A stretch of DNA of 64,000 nt from an uncultured Muribaculaceae bacterium (GCA_910583525.1 CAJTXL010000004.1:61378-125377); one strand, 5' to 3'. Shown: positions 17,096 to 28,500, numbered from the stretch's first letter. Numbers and translations are program-made. The notes: generated by a model not told the origin, from the sequence alone.

Positions 17096-17665
17096 TTAAT
17101 TATTATCAAATCGGCCAAAAGAGCCAAATCGCCGTCCTGCGACCTTGACTATCACGGCGGTAACCATAGACAAGACCGTACCTACAACGATATTGAATGA
17201 AATCAGCCGGGCAGCCACATCAACGGCAGTCGGCATACGGGAGCCTGCGAGAATGCCTCGCATATTTTCGGCCCAGGCATCCCACTCGGCGGTACCCTGC
17301 GCTTCAAAATATTCTATGGCACCGGCAAGAGTGTCGGCAATGAATGTCGGTGCCACGAAACGCAGCAATCCATAGACAAGCAATGCCGGAAAAAGCGTGC
17401 CGAGAAAAAAAGACGCTATTCCCTCGGCCCAAAGCTCGGCAAAGCCAAGACCTCCGTCGGCCGAGATGTTGCTTTTACGCAACAGCCGGTACATGAACAC
17501 AGGCAAAAACAAACTGCCGCCCCACACAAGCAGACCGGCCAAAGGCACTGTGGCGGAAAAGCCTGTTGCAAGCACCAAGACACAAAGATATACACCTATA
17601 TATATCCCGTTATCAGCTGCTCGCGCAGTGATAGGACGCATAATCGGAGGAACTGTCTGTGCCAT
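17096..17665 (-). CDS. DUF4199 domain membrane protein
   Basis: A 189-residue inner-membrane protein with four hydrophobic segments, matching DUF4199, which is often placed before a GT2 gene in Bacteroidetes, as here (7 bases upstream of it). Segments: GIYIGVYLCVLVLATGF, VPLAGLLVWGGSLFLPVFMY, ASFFLGTLFPALLVYGLLRF and FNIVVGTVLSMVTAVIVKV. Function unknown. First gene of the operon; TAATTTTG promoter box at 17697-17704. Confidence 0.87.
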   Translation of the reverse strand: MAQTVPPIMRPITARAADNGIYIGVYLCVLVLATGFSATVPLAGLLVWGGSLFLPVFMYRLLRKSNISADGGLGFAELWAEGIASFFLGTLFPALLVYGLLRFVAPTFIADTLAGAIEYFEAQGTAEWDAWAENMRGILAGSRMPTAVDVAARLISFNIVVGTVLSMVTAVIVKVAGRRFGSFGRFDNN

Positions 17666-17696
17666 TCTGTCTGTACGGTCGTTGTTGTTCGATTGG

Positions 17697-17704
17697 CAAA
17701 ATTA
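17697..17704 (-). promoter_or_regulatory. -7 box of the DUF4199 operon promoter
   Basis: TAATTTTG on the minus strand, 32-39 bases upstream of the start at 17665. This operon runs through to 13366. Confidence 0.65.
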
Positions 17705-17836
17705 CTAAAAAAGCGGCAGGAACACAATTTTTTGACGCGCAGATTTGTTATATTGAAAAGTTTCAACAAAGCGGATTGCCGTGGCTGTGCATGCCACGGC
17801 AACAAAATGCACAAACCATTAAAAGAATATAAAGAT

Positions 17837-18505
17837 ATGAGAGGAAGAAATCTATTTTTTACCGGCCTTGTGGTGGCCCTGTTAGGATTGGTGCTTATAT
17901 TGTTCCGCACTTCGCTCGCCGACGGAGGCGTAGTGACAGCTGCCGGAATACTGTTTGTAGCCGCCGGTCTGCTCAACACAACCGTTTTCCTTAGCTCAAG
18001 AGACAAACAGGGCCGGGTACGCATGGGCGCGCTCGGCACTGCATTCGGATGGATTGCCAGCGCAGCCGCCGTAGTTCTCGGCCTTGCCATGCTGATTTTC
18101 AGCAAAGCATTTGTCGCAATAGTAGGGTTTATGTTTGCCGTTCTGCTCTTGTTTGCCGCCCTGTTCCAATTGTTCCTGCTGCTGTTCGGCTCCAAACCTG
18201 TCCGTCTGTCGAACCTCTTCTTCCTTGTTCCGACAGCTTTGATAGGCGCAGCCATCTATATCTTCATGCGCAAGCCCGACACCGGCGGCGAAATCACCGT
18301 TATGCTCGTCACCGGCATAAGCTTCATCGTATTCGGAGTTTTCACCATTGTCGAAGGTCTTGCCATCGGCAACAATAACCGCACAGCACTTAAAACAGCG
18401 AAAACCGACACCGTAACAGAGTCCGCAAGTACTCCAGCGTCCATCCCGGAAGCCGAAAAGACGGTATCTGAAGATGCCGAAACGCCGAGCAGCGATGAAC
18501 GCTGA
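17837..18505 (+). CDS. DUF308 (HdeD-like) membrane protein
   Basis: A 222-residue protein with six hydrophobic helices in three pairs, typical of the DUF308/HdeD family linked to acid resistance in enterobacteria: FFTGLVVALLGLVLILF, VTAAGILFVAAGLLNTTVF, LGTAFGWIASAAAVVLGLAM, FVAIVGFMFAVLLLFAALFQ, FLVPTALIGAAIYIFM, and MLVTGISFIVFGVFTIVEG. The C-terminal 40 residues are hydrophilic (NNRTALKTAKTDTVTESAST). I start at 17837 (MRGRNLFF); in-frame sequence upstream shares nothing with the family and overlaps the divergent promoter. Role here is unknown. Confidence 0.85.
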   Translation: MRGRNLFFTGLVVALLGLVLILFRTSLADGGVVTAAGILFVAAGLLNTTVFLSSRDKQGRVRMGALGTAFGWIASAAAVVLGLAMLIFSKAFVAIVGFMFAVLLLFAALFQLFLLLFGSKPVRLSNLFFLVPTALIGAAIYIFMRKPDTGGEITVMLVTGISFIVFGVFTIVEGLAIGNNNRTALKTAKTDTVTESASTPASIPEAEKTVSEDAETPSSDER

Positions 18506-18729
18506 AAAAGGTCCCGCTACGCCGAAAGACACGCGTTTTTCACAAGTTTGCGCCTCGTTAAAGCCCAAAACTGCATTTATTCCACAAAAAAATGCAATTT
18601 TGGGCCATTGTTTTGTGCTTGAATGAAAAATAATTACGATATTTGCACCGCAAAACTCGCATGGGGCTTGCAGCTCCGTGCCTGTACGCAATGGAAGATA
18701 TTTTATCAAAACATATAAATCACATAACA

Positions 18730-19005
18730 ATGACTAAAGCCGAAATCGTCAACGAAATCGCCAAGACAACCGGCATTGAAAAAGCCGCAGTCCTCGCTAC
18801 TCTCGAAAACTTCATGGAGATTGTAAAAGAATCGCTCGCCAGCGGTGAAAACGTATACCTCCGTGGCTTCGGTAGCTTCATAGTGAAGACCCGCTGCGAA
18901 AAAACAGCCCGTAACATCTCCAAAAACACAACAATCATCATCCCCGAGCACAAAATACCCGCTTTCAAACCGGCCCGCGTGTTCATGGACGAAGTGAAGA
19001 AATAA
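18730..19005 (+). CDS. hup: HU family DNA-binding protein
   Basis: A 91-residue histone-like protein that bends and compacts DNA as a dimer. Full HU fold: helical N-terminus MTKAEIVNEIAKTTGIEKAAV, the beta-saddle signature ENVYLRGFGSFIVKTRCEKTARNI and DNA-contacting arm region NTTIIIPEHKIPAFKPARVF. I start at 18730 where the family begins; the frame is open upstream to 18643 through a poorly coding leader. TTTG (18612-18615) and an imperfect -7 TATTTG (18640-18645) lie upstream. The tiny ribosomal protein gene follows 40 bases later. Confidence 0.95.
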   Translation: MTKAEIVNEIAKTTGIEKAAVLATLENFMEIVKESLASGENVYLRGFGSFIVKTRCEKTARNISKNTTIIIPEHKIPAFKPARVFMDEVKK

Positions 19006-19045
19006 ATCCAAATCATTAATTAACCATCCAAAAGCGTCCACCACA

Positions 19046-19135
19046 ATGCCTAACGGAAAGAAAAGAAAAGGCCACAAGATGGCTACACACAAGCGCAAAA
19101 AACGTCTGAGAAAGAACCGTCATAAGAAGAAATAA
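19046..19135 (+). CDS. 29-residue mS38/AURKAIP1-COX24-like small ribosomal protein
   Basis: An ATG at 19046 opens a 29-codon frame ending in TAA at 19135: MPNGKKRKGHKMATHKRKKR then LRKNRHKKK. This highly basic peptide is the tiny Bacteroidetes protein annotated as an AURKAIP1/COX24 domain protein, related to mitochondrial small-subunit protein mS38, and placed in the ribosomal small subunit. Nearly every second residue is Lys or Arg. It lies 40 bases after HU on the same strand and is probably co-transcribed with it. It is too short for most gene finders but well conserved in this phylum. Confidence 0.85.
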   Translation: MPNGKKRKGHKMATHKRKKRLRKNRHKKK

Positions 19136-19136
19136 T

Positions 19137-19166
19137 GTCGGCCGGCTTCCGATTTCGGAGGCCGAC
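19137..19166 (+). terminator. Hairpin after the mS38-like gene
   Basis: GTCGGCC and its complement enclose an inner TCCGA-TT-TCGGA stem; the hairpin begins one base after the stop of the 29-residue protein. A clear T run does not follow, so it may be a terminator or an RNA stabiliser. Confidence 0.55.
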
Positions 19167-19301
19167 TGTCTGACATATACGCACTTGTACCCTTATCGTT
19201 TTACGGATAAAATAGTGAGAACAGACTTCGGCTCGCAGCCTATATTTTGCTGCGCGGCAGAAGTTTTGTTCTTTATTGTTTAACCATTCTACCCTACTGC
19301 A

Positions 19302-21422
19302 ATGAAAAGCGAACTTATAGTAGACGTACAGCCGAATGAAGTGACTATCGCACTTCTCGAAGACGGCCGCCTTGTTTCGCTCCAGAAAGAGGCACGGAAC
19401 ATTGCCTATGCCGTAGGTGACATTTATCTGGCGAAAGTAAAAAAGCTGATGCCGGGCCTTAATGCCGCCTTCGTAAACGTGGGGTATGAAAAAGACGCAT
19501 TCCTGCACTACCTCGACCTCGGGCCTCATTTTACAACCTACAACGAGTTCCTGAAGCAACTATTGGCCGACAAGAAACGCCAGCCAAAGCTCCAGCAACT
19601 CAAACCGATGCCCGACATCGACAAACACGGCTCCATTGCCGACACACTTACTCCGGGACAAGAACTGCTTGTGCAGATTGTCAAGGAACCAATCTCTTCA
19701 AAAGGTCCGCGCCTGACAACCGAAATATCATTCACAGGCCGGTATCTCGTTCTCACACCCTTCGCCGACAAAATCTCCATTTCACAGAAAATCAAGTCGA
19801 CCGAAGAAAAAATGCGCCTGAGACAACTTGTCGAAAGCATCAAGCCCCGAAATTTCGGTGTCATAGTGCGCACGTCGGCCGAAGGGAAAAAAGTGGCAGA
19901 GCTGAACAACGAGCTTAAAACGCTCGTGCAAGCTTTCGACGACGCATGCCAGAAAGCACAACGGGTGACAGCCCCATCGCTTGTCTTTGAAGAAGAAAAC
20001 AGAGTCGTGGGCATGCTCCGCGACGTTTTCAGCCCTTCTTTTGAAAGCATACATGTCAACGACCCCGACATCCACAGACAGATTGTAAAATATGTAAGCC
20101 TAATCGCACCCGAACGGAACGACATTGTCAAGCTCTATGATAAAGACATGCCGATTTTCGACCATTTCAGTGTGACAAGGCAGATAAAATCGTCTTTCGG
20201 GAAAACAGTATCGTTCAAATCGGGTGCTTACATAATAATCGAGCATACCGAGGCACTGCACGTAATCGACGTCAACTCGGGCAACCGCTCAAAAGCGACA
20301 AACGACCAGGAGACAAATGCCCTTGAAGTAAACTTGCGTGCCGCCGACGAAATCGCACGCCAGCTCAGGCTGCGCGACATGGGCGGCATAATAGTGGTCG
20401 ATTTCATCGACATGGCAAAAGCCGAACATCGTCAACAGCTCTACGAGCACATGCGCGAAATAATGGCAAACGACCGTGCAAGACACAACATACTGCCATT
20501 GAGCAAATTCGGCCTGATGCAAATCACACGCCAACGCGTTCGTCCGGCTCTCGACATCCACACGGCTGAAAAATGCCCGTCGTGCATGGGAAAAGGCGAA
20601 GTTCAGCCTTCGATACTTTTCACCGACACCCTGTTTGAAAAGCTCGAATACATAGTCAATGACCTCGGATTGCGCGACTTCATCATGTATGTGCACCCCT
20701 ATGTCGAAGCTTACATCAAAAAAGGCCTCTTCACATCGCTGTACGGCAAATGGAGACGTTCGCTCGGACGACTCTTCAAGATAATGCCTGACGAATCGCT
20801 TGCATACCTGCAGTATCGCGTAGTCGACAAAGACCGCAATGAACTTCAGCTACGCGACGAGAAAGACGCAGGCCAAAGTTCTGCCGCAAAAAATGCCGGA
20901 AAACGGCAACGGGGAACCGAAGACACGACGACTCAGGAAGCAAAGCCTCAGCCAAAAGCGAAGGCCGAGCCTAAGCCTAAAGCCGAAAACAAACAGAAAG
21001 AAGAGCCTAAAGAGCAGCCCAAAACCAAAAAGGCGGCGACAAACAAAGCGCCTAAACAGAAGGCCGAGCAGAAATCAGACAAACAAACGGCAGATGCCAA
21101 ACCCGTGCAGACCGAAGAAAAGGCTGTCGTAAAAAAAGAGGAGCCTGTCGAAACAATCGACGATACACAGGCTGCGCCAATCGCACTGCTTCCGCCGCCA
21201 CAATCTACAGAGGAAGTTATCGATGACGGCACAACTGACGCTGAAAGCAACTCCGAAGCTCCCAATGAAGACGAAGCTTCACAGACTGCAAAGAAACGCC
21301 GCCGTCGTAGACGCCGCAAGCCCAAAGCAGTCGGCTCAGCTGAAGCTGAAACGGAGAACGGTTCGGACGAGGATGTGGACGAAACATCGCCCTCCGACAA
21401 CGAAGATATAAATCAGGAATAA
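19302..21422 (+). CDS. rng: Ribonuclease E/G family protein with a long charged C-terminal tail
   Basis: A 706-residue endoribonuclease of the RNase E/G family that processes rRNA and initiates mRNA decay. Order: S1-like RNA-binding segment (GDIYLAKVKKLMPGLNAAFV, residues about 40-130), DNase I-like catalytic part with LHVIDVNSGN and GGIIVVDFIDM carrying the two catalytic aspartates, and the zinc-link CPSCMGKG. After about residue 530 comes a 170-residue low-complexity tail rich in Lys, Pro, Glu and Ala, ending with a poly-Arg block (KKRRRRRRRKPK) and an acidic end. This tail is longer than in E. coli RNase G and could be a protein- or RNA-binding scaffold. It may be transcribed with HU or from its own weak promoter. 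Confidence 0.95.
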   Translation: MKSELIVDVQPNEVTIALLEDGRLVSLQKEARNIAYAVGDIYLAKVKKLMPGLNAAFVNVGYEKDAFLHYLDLGPHFTTYNEFLKQLLADKKRQPKLQQLKPMPDIDKHGSIADTLTPGQELLVQIVKEPISSKGPRLTTEISFTGRYLVLTPFADKISISQKIKSTEEKMRLRQLVESIKPRNFGVIVRTSAEGKKVAELNNELKTLVQAFDDACQKAQRVTAPSLVFEEENRVVGMLRDVFSPSFESIHVNDPDIHRQIVKYVSLIAPERNDIVKLYDKDMPIFDHFSVTRQIKSSFGKTVSFKSGAYIIIEHTEALHVIDVNSGNRSKATNDQETNALEVNLRAADEIARQLRLRDMGGIIVVDFIDMAKAEHRQQLYEHMREIMANDRARHNILPLSKFGLMQITRQRVRPALDIHTAEKCPSCMGKGEVQPSILFTDTLFEKLEYIVNDLGLRDFIMYVHPYVEAYIKKGLFTSLYGKWRRSLGRLFKIMPDESLAYLQYRVVDKDRNELQLRDEKDAGQSSAAKNAGKRQRGTEDTTTQEAKPQPKAKAEPKPKAENKQKEEPKEQPKTKKAATNKAPKQKAEQKSDKQTADAKPVQTEEKAVVKKEEPVETIDDTQAAPIALLPPPQSTEEVIDDGTTDAESNSEAPNEDEASQTAKKRRRRRRRKPKAVGSAEAETENGSDEDVDETSPSDNEDINQE

Positions 21423-21444
21423 ATCTTTTAATACCGCACAAAAA

Positions 21445-21480
21445 AACGGGGCGCCAGAAAATGGCAGCCCCGTTATTTTT
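21445..21480 (+). terminator. Rho-independent terminator of rng
   Basis: AACGGGGC-GCCA-loop-TGGC-A-GCCCCGTT hairpin followed by ATTTTTTG. It ends the rng transcript. The stretch 21481-21675 beyond it is AT-rich and shows nothing I can name. Confidence 0.9.
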
Positions 21481-21675
21481 TGAAGTGATTTAAACTTTTT
21501 ATTCGTTAAGCTTTCGGATGTATTTCCGAGTGGATTTTGAGGTGCAAAGAGGGAGTGTGGCTGTGCCACATGACCGATGCAGCAGCTCAAAAGACGCCGG
21601 AAAGACGCCGAAAGATTGACGCAAGCTATAAATCACTTTTATTTTTAAATTAATAAATAAGTTTAAATCACTTCT

Positions 21676-22080
21676 TTATCTCGCAAGTATTCCATCTGAA
21701 ACAAGACGGCGATGGGCAGATGCGGCAAAAGTGTCGGCTGCAGTCGGGAAACCGGCCTCACGGATAGCCGTTTCTCGTGCGCGGATATCGAGGACCGCAT
21801 TCTCACGGGCCATCGAGCCAAGTGGCATGGCCGATACCGCCGAAGCCGCCTCTTCTCCGGCATGCGCAGCCGCCTGCAGCCCTGCAACGTTGGTGTCGGA
21901 GGGTGTCGGGCGGCCATCTTGCCGACAGAAAAACCATACGGCCAGCCCTACAGCCGCAAGAAACAACAGGCACTTGAACAGGCGACGCCTTACAGCAGCA
22001 CGATGGCGAGCTTGGCGCAGGCCTCTGCGTCGTCGAGGGCGTTGTGATGATTTTTTAGTGGTATTCCGAAGTATTGGCAT
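21676..22080 (-). CDS. Small single-pass membrane protein of unknown function, overlapping the exonuclease gene
   Basis: A 134-codon frame beginning at an ATG inside the end of the exonuclease gene (about 90 bases of overlap, other frame). The first 35 residues are very basic, then comes one hydrophobic helix (FKCLLFLAAVGLAVWFFC, about residues 35-52) and an Ala/Glu-rich soluble part (ARENAVLDIRARETAIREAG). A signal-anchored protein with a periplasmic helix is plausible. Because the basic head lies within the exonuclease frame, the true start may be at a weaker codon close to the helix. Not recognised; no family assigned. It would close the porQ-cmk-ispH-exonuclease operon. Confidence 0.4.
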   Translation of the reverse strand: MPILRNTTKKSSQRPRRRRGLRQARHRAAVRRRLFKCLLFLAAVGLAVWFFCRQDGRPTPSDTNVAGLQAAAHAGEEAASAVSAMPLGSMARENAVLDIRARETAIREAGFPTAADTFAASAHRRLVSDGILAR

Positions 22081-22487
22081 AAACTGTCAAGTGATTTGGA
22101 TGGGCACATGCCCCGTGGTATGCTCTTGCGCGCAGCCTGCAAAGTACATAAAAACGGTTGTTCGGGCGGCTCGATGCCATAAATCTTGCATGCCGCACGG
22201 ATACATCCGGCATCGAAGACGGCATTGTGCGCGACAAGCGGCAGCTCTCCGAGCCATTCTTGCCATTGCGTCCATACCTTACTGAATACGGGCGCATTCC
22301 ACGTGTCGGCATCCGAAAGCCCGTGGACGCGCGTGCAACCATAGGCATACCAGTCAGGTTCGGGCCGGACAAGCGAATAGCGACGGTCGACAACGACACC
22401 GCCGCGGACTTTCACAGCCCCGATGGAACATATGCTCGACCGCTCCATATTTGCGGTCTCGACATCGATTGCGACAAAATCATCCAT
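21990..22487 (-). CDS. 3'-5' exonuclease, DnaQ-like (DEDDh)
   Basis: A 165-residue exonuclease of the DEDDh type, related to the epsilon proofreading subunit. Motif I is AIDVETAN (Asp and Glu), motif II LVAHNAVFDAGCI, and motif III NHHNALDDAEACA with the catalytic His and Asp. The length is that of a single exonuclease domain with no polymerase or helicase fused. It overlaps the ispH stop by 8 bases. Its true substrate (DNA repair ends or RNA) is not shown by sequence. Confidence 0.93.
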   Translation of the reverse strand: MDDFVAIDVETANMERSSICSIGAVKVRGGVVVDRRYSLVRPEPDWYAYGCTRVHGLSDADTWNAPVFSKVWTQWQEWLGELPLVAHNAVFDAGCIRAACKIYGIEPPEQPFLCTLQAARKSIPRGMCPSKSLDSLCQYFGIPLKNHHNALDDAEACAKLAIVLL

Positions 22488-23367
22488 TGTCGGTAGCGTA
22501 TGCCGTCAAGGCGTCGCGAACGCGCTCCATAAGCCACCGTGGCGTGGATGTAGCGCCACAGATGCCTATCGACGATGCTCCGTCGAACCATTCCTTGCGC
22601 AACTCGGTCTCGTTGGCGACAAGGTAAGTCCTCGGATTTACGTCTCTGCATTGGTTATACAAGACTTTGCCGTTGCTGCTTTTGGTACCGGCAACAAACA
22701 GCACCACATCCTTGTCCTTGGCAAAACCACGAAGATGCCCTACCCTATTGGCAACCTGACGGCATATGGTATCGAAATAACAGAAACCGACACCCGGCTG
22801 AATGCGACGGCGGATTTCTTCTATTATGGCATTGAAGCCTTCGAGCGGCTTGGTGGTCTGAGAATAGAGTGCTATCGGGCGGCTGAAATCGATTTTGTCG
22901 AGGCCGACGATATCTTCCACTACAATGGCGGTGCCTTCGGTCTGCCCCACAAGGCCGTTGACCTCGGCATGCCCGAGCTTGCCGTATATCACAATCTGCT
23001 CTGCTCCCTCAGGGTCGTTCTTCATGGCGTCGAACTTAGCCTTGATGCGTTGCTGGAGTTTAAGAACTACAGGACACGTGGCATCGATTATTTCGATGCC
23101 GTTTTCAGAGGCCGTTCGGTAAGTTTCGGGCGGTTCGCCGTGGGCACGCAGCAGCACTTTCACGTTCTTCAATGTACGCAGTTCGTCGTGCGTAATTGTC
23201 TGCAAGCCCTTACGCCGCAGACGTTCGACCTCGTCGGAGTTATGGACTATATCACCGAGGCAGTAAAGCGTACCGCCGCGTTCCAACTCCTCTTCGGCTT
23301 TCGTAATCGCCGTCACCACGCCGAAGCAGAAGCCCGATTCCTTGTCTATTTCAATGACAGGGTTCAT
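22480..23367 (-). CDS. ispH: 4-hydroxy-3-methylbut-2-enyl diphosphate reductase
   Basis: A 295-residue iron-sulfur enzyme that makes IPP and DMAPP at the last step of the MEP isoprenoid pathway. The three cluster cysteines sit in SGFCFGVVTAI, ATCPVVLKLQ and ICGATSTPRW, and the substrate motifs LGDIVHN, RAHG and the C-terminal SSIGICGATSTP are all present. Length fits. It overlaps cmk by 4 bases and the exonuclease by 8 bases. Confidence 0.97.
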   Translation of the reverse strand: MNPVIEIDKESGFCFGVVTAITKAEEELERGGTLYCLGDIVHNSDEVERLRRKGLQTITHDELRTLKNVKVLLRAHGEPPETYRTASENGIEIIDATCPVVLKLQQRIKAKFDAMKNDPEGAEQIVIYGKLGHAEVNGLVGQTEGTAIVVEDIVGLDKIDFSRPIALYSQTTKPLEGFNAIIEEIRRRIQPGVGFCYFDTICRQVANRVGHLRGFAKDKDVVLFVAGTKSSNGKVLYNQCRDVNPRTYLVANETELRKEWFDGASSIGICGATSTPRWLMERVRDALTAYATDNG

Positions 23368-24065
23368 TCTCCCACGGCACGTTTGAATTGCTCAAGAAGC
23401 CAAAGGTCCTGTTCGTCAAGGCTCATCGCCGAGTTGTCGAGCGAGATGGCATCGTCGGCACGACGCAGAGGACTTTCGGCTCGAGTGCTGTCGATATGGT
23501 CGCGATGCACAACATTGGCAAGCACTTCTTCGTAGCTCACCGCAGCGCCCTTTTCAACCATTTCTTTAAAACGGCGACGGGCACGCGTCTCGGCAGAGGC
23601 ATCGACATAAATCTTCAGTTCGGCGTCGGGGAATACGACCGTGCCTATGTCGCGACCGTCCATCACAATGCCACGCTCACGCCCGAGAGCCTGCTGTTTC
23701 TCGACCAACGCATGGCGAACAGCCGGAATGGCGGCTACAGGAGAAACGGCATTAGACACTCGCAGACGACGTATTTCGCCTTCTACGTCCTCGCCGTTGA
23801 GCATCGTGTGCTGAGAACCGTCGGACTGGACTGCAAAATCTATATCGATGTCAGGAAGCGCAGCCACCAAGGCGTCGACATCGGGAGTGCCGTCGGCACC
23901 GACCATGCCATGTTCGAGGGCATAGAGAGTCACAGCCCTGTACATGGCTCCGGAATCAATATATCGGTATCCTACCGCAGCGGCAAGGCGCCGTGCCATT
24001 GTACTCTTGCCCGACGACGAAAAACCGTCGATGGCTATTATTATGTTTTTTTTCTCGTTTTGCAC
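23364..24065 (-). CDS. cmk: Cytidylate kinase
   Basis: A 233-residue (d)CMP kinase that makes CDP from CMP with ATP. The P-loop is AIDGFSSSGKSTMARRLA; further family motifs are YRYIDSGAMYRAVTLYAL, VMDGRDIGTVVFPDAELKIYVDAS and the Arg-rich lid ETRARRRFKE. I choose the GTG at 24065 (translated MQNEKKNIIIAIDG), two bases after the porQ stop, because an ATG at 24095 would overlap porQ by 28 bases and adds unrelated residues. It lies between porQ and ispH in one operon. Confidence 0.95.
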   Translation of the reverse strand: MQNEKKNIIIAIDGFSSSGKSTMARRLAAAVGYRYIDSGAMYRAVTLYALEHGMVGADGTPDVDALVAALPDIDIDFAVQSDGSQHTMLNGEDVEGEIRRLRVSNAVSPVAAIPAVRHALVEKQQALGRERGIVMDGRDIGTVVFPDAELKIYVDASAETRARRRFKEMVEKGAAVSYEEVLANVVHRDHIDSTRAESPLRRADDAISLDNSAMSLDEQDLWLLEQFKRAVGE

Positions 24066-24067
24066 GT

Positions 24068-25096
24068 TTATCTGATGAAGTCGTTGAAATTGCACGAAAG
24101 ATTGAACATCAGCGTAGTGCCACCCGTATGAGGCTGGGCAAAAGCAAGGCCTACGCCAAAGTTCTTCACTTTAAGACCGCCGCCCAAAGAGAAGCCCGAC
24201 AGAAAACTGCGCGAGTATGTGCTCATATCGGTGCGTGTCTTGTAATTGTATGCCAAAGATATATAGTAAGTGGGGCTCGAAACGAGGTCGACGCCAAAAA
24301 CAAGGTGTCGGAACAAGTTCGACATGAAACCGTCTTTCACTTTAGGCTCGTCGGTCGTAGTGCCGTCGCCGCTATCGGTGTACGGGAGCTTCCACTTGGT
24401 CAAATTCCATGCCGTAATTGAAAAACGCAAGGGGAATGTACCGAACGACTGCGACCATCCGAGCCGTATATCGAAAGGAAGACGGTCGTACCTCTCATTG
24501 AAACGTTTTAGCTGTCCACCGAGGTTGGCGACAACAACCGACAGCGACAAATCTTTGTCTGCATCGTAATAATTGATGCCAAGGTCGGTCGAAACGGCAA
24601 AAGCGGTGTATTCGGCATAAGCACTGTAGAGCATCTTCAATGCTATTCCTCCGCGCAGGCGGTCGGTGATGTCATGCGAATATGTGCCGCCGAATGCCAC
24701 ATCCTTCGGTGAAAACGTGCCCACGACCGAACCGTCGGGCAAGGTCTCTTTCATCGAACCGTAACCGAAATACTGTATCGACGCAGCCCAGGCGCCGTGT
24801 TCGCCGGCAGAATGCCCGTAACGCACACCTGCAAAATTTGAGCCGCCAAGATAGCGCATATAGTTAAGCGCAAGCATATTCCCCATCTCGCCACCGAGGA
24901 GCGCAGGGTTCTGGTCTATCACGCTTATGTCGTCATCGACAAGCGTGATGTTCACACCGCCAAGTCCATAGATACGGGCCGACGATGTTATGTTCATGAA
25001 ATTATAAGCCGTACTGCCGTCCTGTGCCCGTAATAAAAAAGGGCAGGCAAGCAGTGCGGCCGCAAAAAGGCATCTGTATATATCAAGAAATCGCAT
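24068..25096 (-). CDS. porQ: Type IX secretion/gliding-associated outer-membrane protein PorQ
   Basis: A 342-residue outer-membrane beta-barrel protein. The N-terminus is a signal peptide (FAAALLACPFLLRAQ), then DGSTAYNFMNITSSARIYGL with the PorQ-typical GLGGVNITLVDDDISVIDQN, and alternating strands through to the aromatic C-terminus TGGTTLMFNLSCNFNDFIR. PorQ belongs to the T9SS accessory set that sorts and modifies cell-surface proteins in Bacteroidetes. The T9SS-like tails on proteins in the PUL of this window fit an active T9SS. Start at 25096: a longer frame to 25132 would cross the TAACTTTG promoter box at 25130-25137. Confidence 0.88.
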   Translation of the reverse strand: MRFLDIYRCLFAAALLACPFLLRAQDGSTAYNFMNITSSARIYGLGGVNITLVDDDISVIDQNPALLGGEMGNMLALNYMRYLGGSNFAGVRYGHSAGEHGAWAASIQYFGYGSMKETLPDGSVVGTFSPKDVAFGGTYSHDITDRLRGGIALKMLYSAYAEYTAFAVSTDLGINYYDADKDLSLSVVVANLGGQLKRFNERYDRLPFDIRLGWSQSFGTFPLRFSITAWNLTKWKLPYTDSGDGTTTDEPKVKDGFMSNLFRHLVFGVDLVSSPTYYISLAYNYKTRTDMSTYSRSFLSGFSLGGGLKVKNFGVGLAFAQPHTGGTTLMFNLSCNFNDFIR

Positions 25097-25129
25097 CGTT
25101 CGGCATTGGGTTTGACGCTTTCGCGCCCA

Positions 25130-25137
25130 CAAAGTTA
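25130..25137 (-). promoter_or_regulatory. -7 box of the porQ-cmk-ispH operon promoter
   Basis: TAACTTTG on the minus strand, 34-41 bases upstream of the porQ start; this decides the porQ start codon. Confidence 0.75.
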
Positions 25138-25289
25138 CTTACATTAATCTATAACGCCAAATCGGCCCGTCTATTGTGTCGCAACGCCGGTCTCTGAACA
25201 CAAAAGAAAAGCCAACATTTTTTCAAGTCCGATATGATTTTTTAGCGGCACACGACATCATTTGACTTGCAGCTAAGTGGCAAAATGCC

Positions 25290-25297
25290 TAACTTTG
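25290..25297 (+). promoter_or_regulatory. -7 box of the uvrA promoter
   Basis: TAACTTTG, 25 bases upstream of the uvrA ATG, with a TTG element 20 bases further up (25267-25269). Confidence 0.75.
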
Positions 25298-25322
25298 TAA
25301 GTTAAAACCACTGTTTTCGATT

Positions 25323-28154
<2,832 letters not shown>

Positions 28155-28193
28155 AAAGCGCACGAAAAATTTGCGCAGTAAAAAAAAACTCTC

Positions 28194-28201
28194 TAACTTT
28201 G
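28194..28201 (+). promoter_or_regulatory. -7 box of the tRNA-Gln promoter
   Basis: TAACTTTG, with TTTG at 28170-28173 at 20-base spacing, directly upstream of the tRNA. Confidence 0.8.
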
Positions 28202-28224
28202 CACCGCAAAACAGAAAAACACCT

Positions 28225-28295
28225 TGCCTTGTGGTGTAATGGTAGCACGTCGGATTCTGGTTCCGCCTGTGAGGGTTCGAATCCTTCCAAGGCAA
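28225..28295 (+). tRNA. tRNA-Gln (anticodon CTG)
   Basis: A 71-base cloverleaf: acceptor TGCCTTG/CAAGGCA, D-arm around GTGTAATGGTAGCAC, anticodon arm TCGGA-TTCTGGT-TCCGC giving anticodon CTG, and T-arm with GGTTCGAATCC. CCA is not encoded. The anticodon stem has one mismatch at its outermost pair. Confidence 0.95.
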
Positions 28296-28300
28296 CGCAA

Positions 28301-28340
28301 AGAAAGAGCTAAGTCATATAGACTCGGCTCTTTCTTATTT
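28301..28340 (+). terminator. Terminator of the tRNA-Gln gene
   Basis: AGAAAGAGC (28301-28309) pairs with GCTCTTTCT (28327-28335), followed by TATTTTTTAGG. It marks the border to the AT-rich accessory region; the rest of the gap to 28500 holds only the promoter at 28488. Confidence 0.85.
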
Positions 28341-28487
28341 TTTAGGTATCCGCAATGCTAGTTCACGCCGAAAAGCCAATGAATGTGTTAAAATCAGATG
28401 TAGCTTTTGATGAACCGGAAGATGAGTTATCCACTCTAGTGCAAAATCAATAATTATCCTATACTGCTCTCATTTGAAATTATTTCG

Positions 28488-28495
28488 TAATTTTG
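28488..28495 (+). promoter_or_regulatory. -7 box 5 bases upstream of an ATG
   Basis: TAATTTTG ends 5 bases before the ATG at 28501. Transcription would start at or near that ATG, implying a leaderless mRNA. Confidence 0.5.
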
Positions 28496-28500
28496 CATAT

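Noticed and set aside
28225..28500. tRNA-Gln as an attachment site of an island covering 28500-35785
   Set aside because: No repeat of the tRNA 3' end was found downstream and no integrase is near; the AT-rich change alone is not enough.
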